The notes beneath the pieces were generated by a model that saw only the letters and a list, made by a program, of their open reading frames with translations, was not told where the DNA came from and made no database searches. 5,382 nt of DNA, from contig CALVEE010000034.1 in NCBI GenBank assembly GCA_944326495.1, forward strand, positions 1 through 5,382, written 5' to 3'. Made by a program: the position numbers and the translations under genes. This stretch comes from Candidatus Gastranaerophilales bacterium (lineage in GTDB: Bacteria > Cyanobacteriota > Vampirovibrionia > Gastranaerophilales > Gastranaerophilaceae). Shown one piece after another: positions 5,107 through 5,382 of this stretch (positions are counted from its first letter, which is position 1; the number at the start of each line of letters is the position of its first letter).

Positions 5107-5382
5107 CTTTAATCCAGCCTTCCGGTGCTTCAATTCTTCCCATCTGAATTCCGGTCAGAGTATCGTAAAGTTTTTGCGTAATCTCACCGGCTTTTTCCAT
5201 GCCTGAAGGGAAACAGATTTCTTTACCGTGGTCAACTACTTTGCCGACAGGCGAAAGCACTGCTGCCGTACCGCATAGAGCACACTCTGCAAAATCTTTA
5301 ACCTCCTCAAATCTTATTTCTCTTTCTTCTGCCTTAAGCCCCAGATAATGCTCTGCAACATACATTAAAGAACGCCTTGTTA
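5093..5382 (-). CDS. ilvE: Branched-chain amino acid aminotransferase, second subgroup, C-terminal part (5' end outside the window)
   Basis: About the last 95 codons of a class IV PLP aminotransferase. The visible part has ECALCGTAAVLSPVG, then VDHGKEICFPSG, EITQKLYDTLTGIQMG and APEGWIKVI at the C-terminus, all typical of the longer eukaryotic/BCAT-like group of branched-chain aminotransferases. The catalytic lysine lies outside the window. An ATG at 5363-5365 could open the frame but is not the true start: the frame continues without a stop to the window edge, reading T-R-R-S-L just before it, which matches the R-R-S-x-x-x-x-A context of this family. It ends with TAA at 5093-5095, overlapping the convergent EF-hand gene by 14 bp. 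It differs clearly in sequence from the ilvE-type gene at 3400-4314 and is not a recent duplicate. It should act on the same amino acids; whether it serves synthesis or breakdown cannot be told. Confidence 0.93.
   Translation of the reverse strand, partial: TRRSLMYVAEHYLGLKAEEREIRFEEVKDFAECALCGTAAVLSPVGKVVDHGKEICFPSGMEKAGEITQKLYDTLTGIQMGRIEAPEGWIKVIQA

Overview
This window is AT-rich and densely packed bacterial DNA, with genes on both strands. Several features suggest an anaerobe with a two-membrane envelope: a gamma-type subunit of a 2-oxoacid:ferredoxin oxidoreductase, an MlaE-type lipid transport permease, a type IV prepilin peptidase, a FliA/SigB/SigF-type sigma factor and a cytoplasmic-looking EF-hand protein. 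My best guess, from overall style alone, is a gut relative of the non-photosynthetic cyanobacteria (Melainabacteria/Gastranaerophilales). Other AT-rich anaerobic lineages such as Elusimicrobia cannot be excluded, and no marker gene here settles it.

Layout. At the left edge a + strand gene encodes the oxidoreductase gamma subunit; it is probably the last gene of an operon entering from outside the window. From 4314 down to 543 the minus strand carries five tightly packed genes: ilvE-type aminotransferase, MlaE permease, sigma factor, prepilin peptidase, and an unrecognised 127-residue protein. The junctions are an 8-bp overlap, a 46-bp gap, an 11-bp overlap and a 1-nt gap. The 46-bp gap holds a good -35/-10 pair placed so that the sigma factor message would be leaderless or nearly so. 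The run may therefore be two transcription units: ilvE-mlaE, and sigma-prepilin peptidase-hypothetical. A 114-bp divergent intergenic region (4315-4428) separates ilvE from a + strand gene for a 225-residue EF-hand protein. That gene converges on, and overlaps by 14 bp, the 3' end of a second branched-chain aminotransferase of a different subgroup, which is cut by the right edge.

How the genes may work together. The two aminotransferases interconvert branched-chain amino acids and their 2-oxoacids. The oxidoreductase subunit belongs to a family that oxidises 2-oxoacids to acyl-CoA with ferredoxin, so a metabolic link is possible, but the sequence does not show its substrate. The sigma factor overlapping a prepilin peptidase gene is the most suggestive pairing, because group 3 SigF in cyanobacteria controls type IV pilus genes. 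I see no mobile element, CRISPR array, tRNA, rRNA or convincing intrinsic terminator. Nothing here is clearly a wholly new system. The points most worth a second look are the sigma/pilus pairing with its small unknown partner, the altered GxGD motif of the peptidase, the leaderless-looking sigma promoter, and a 25-bp palindrome inside the EF-hand gene.
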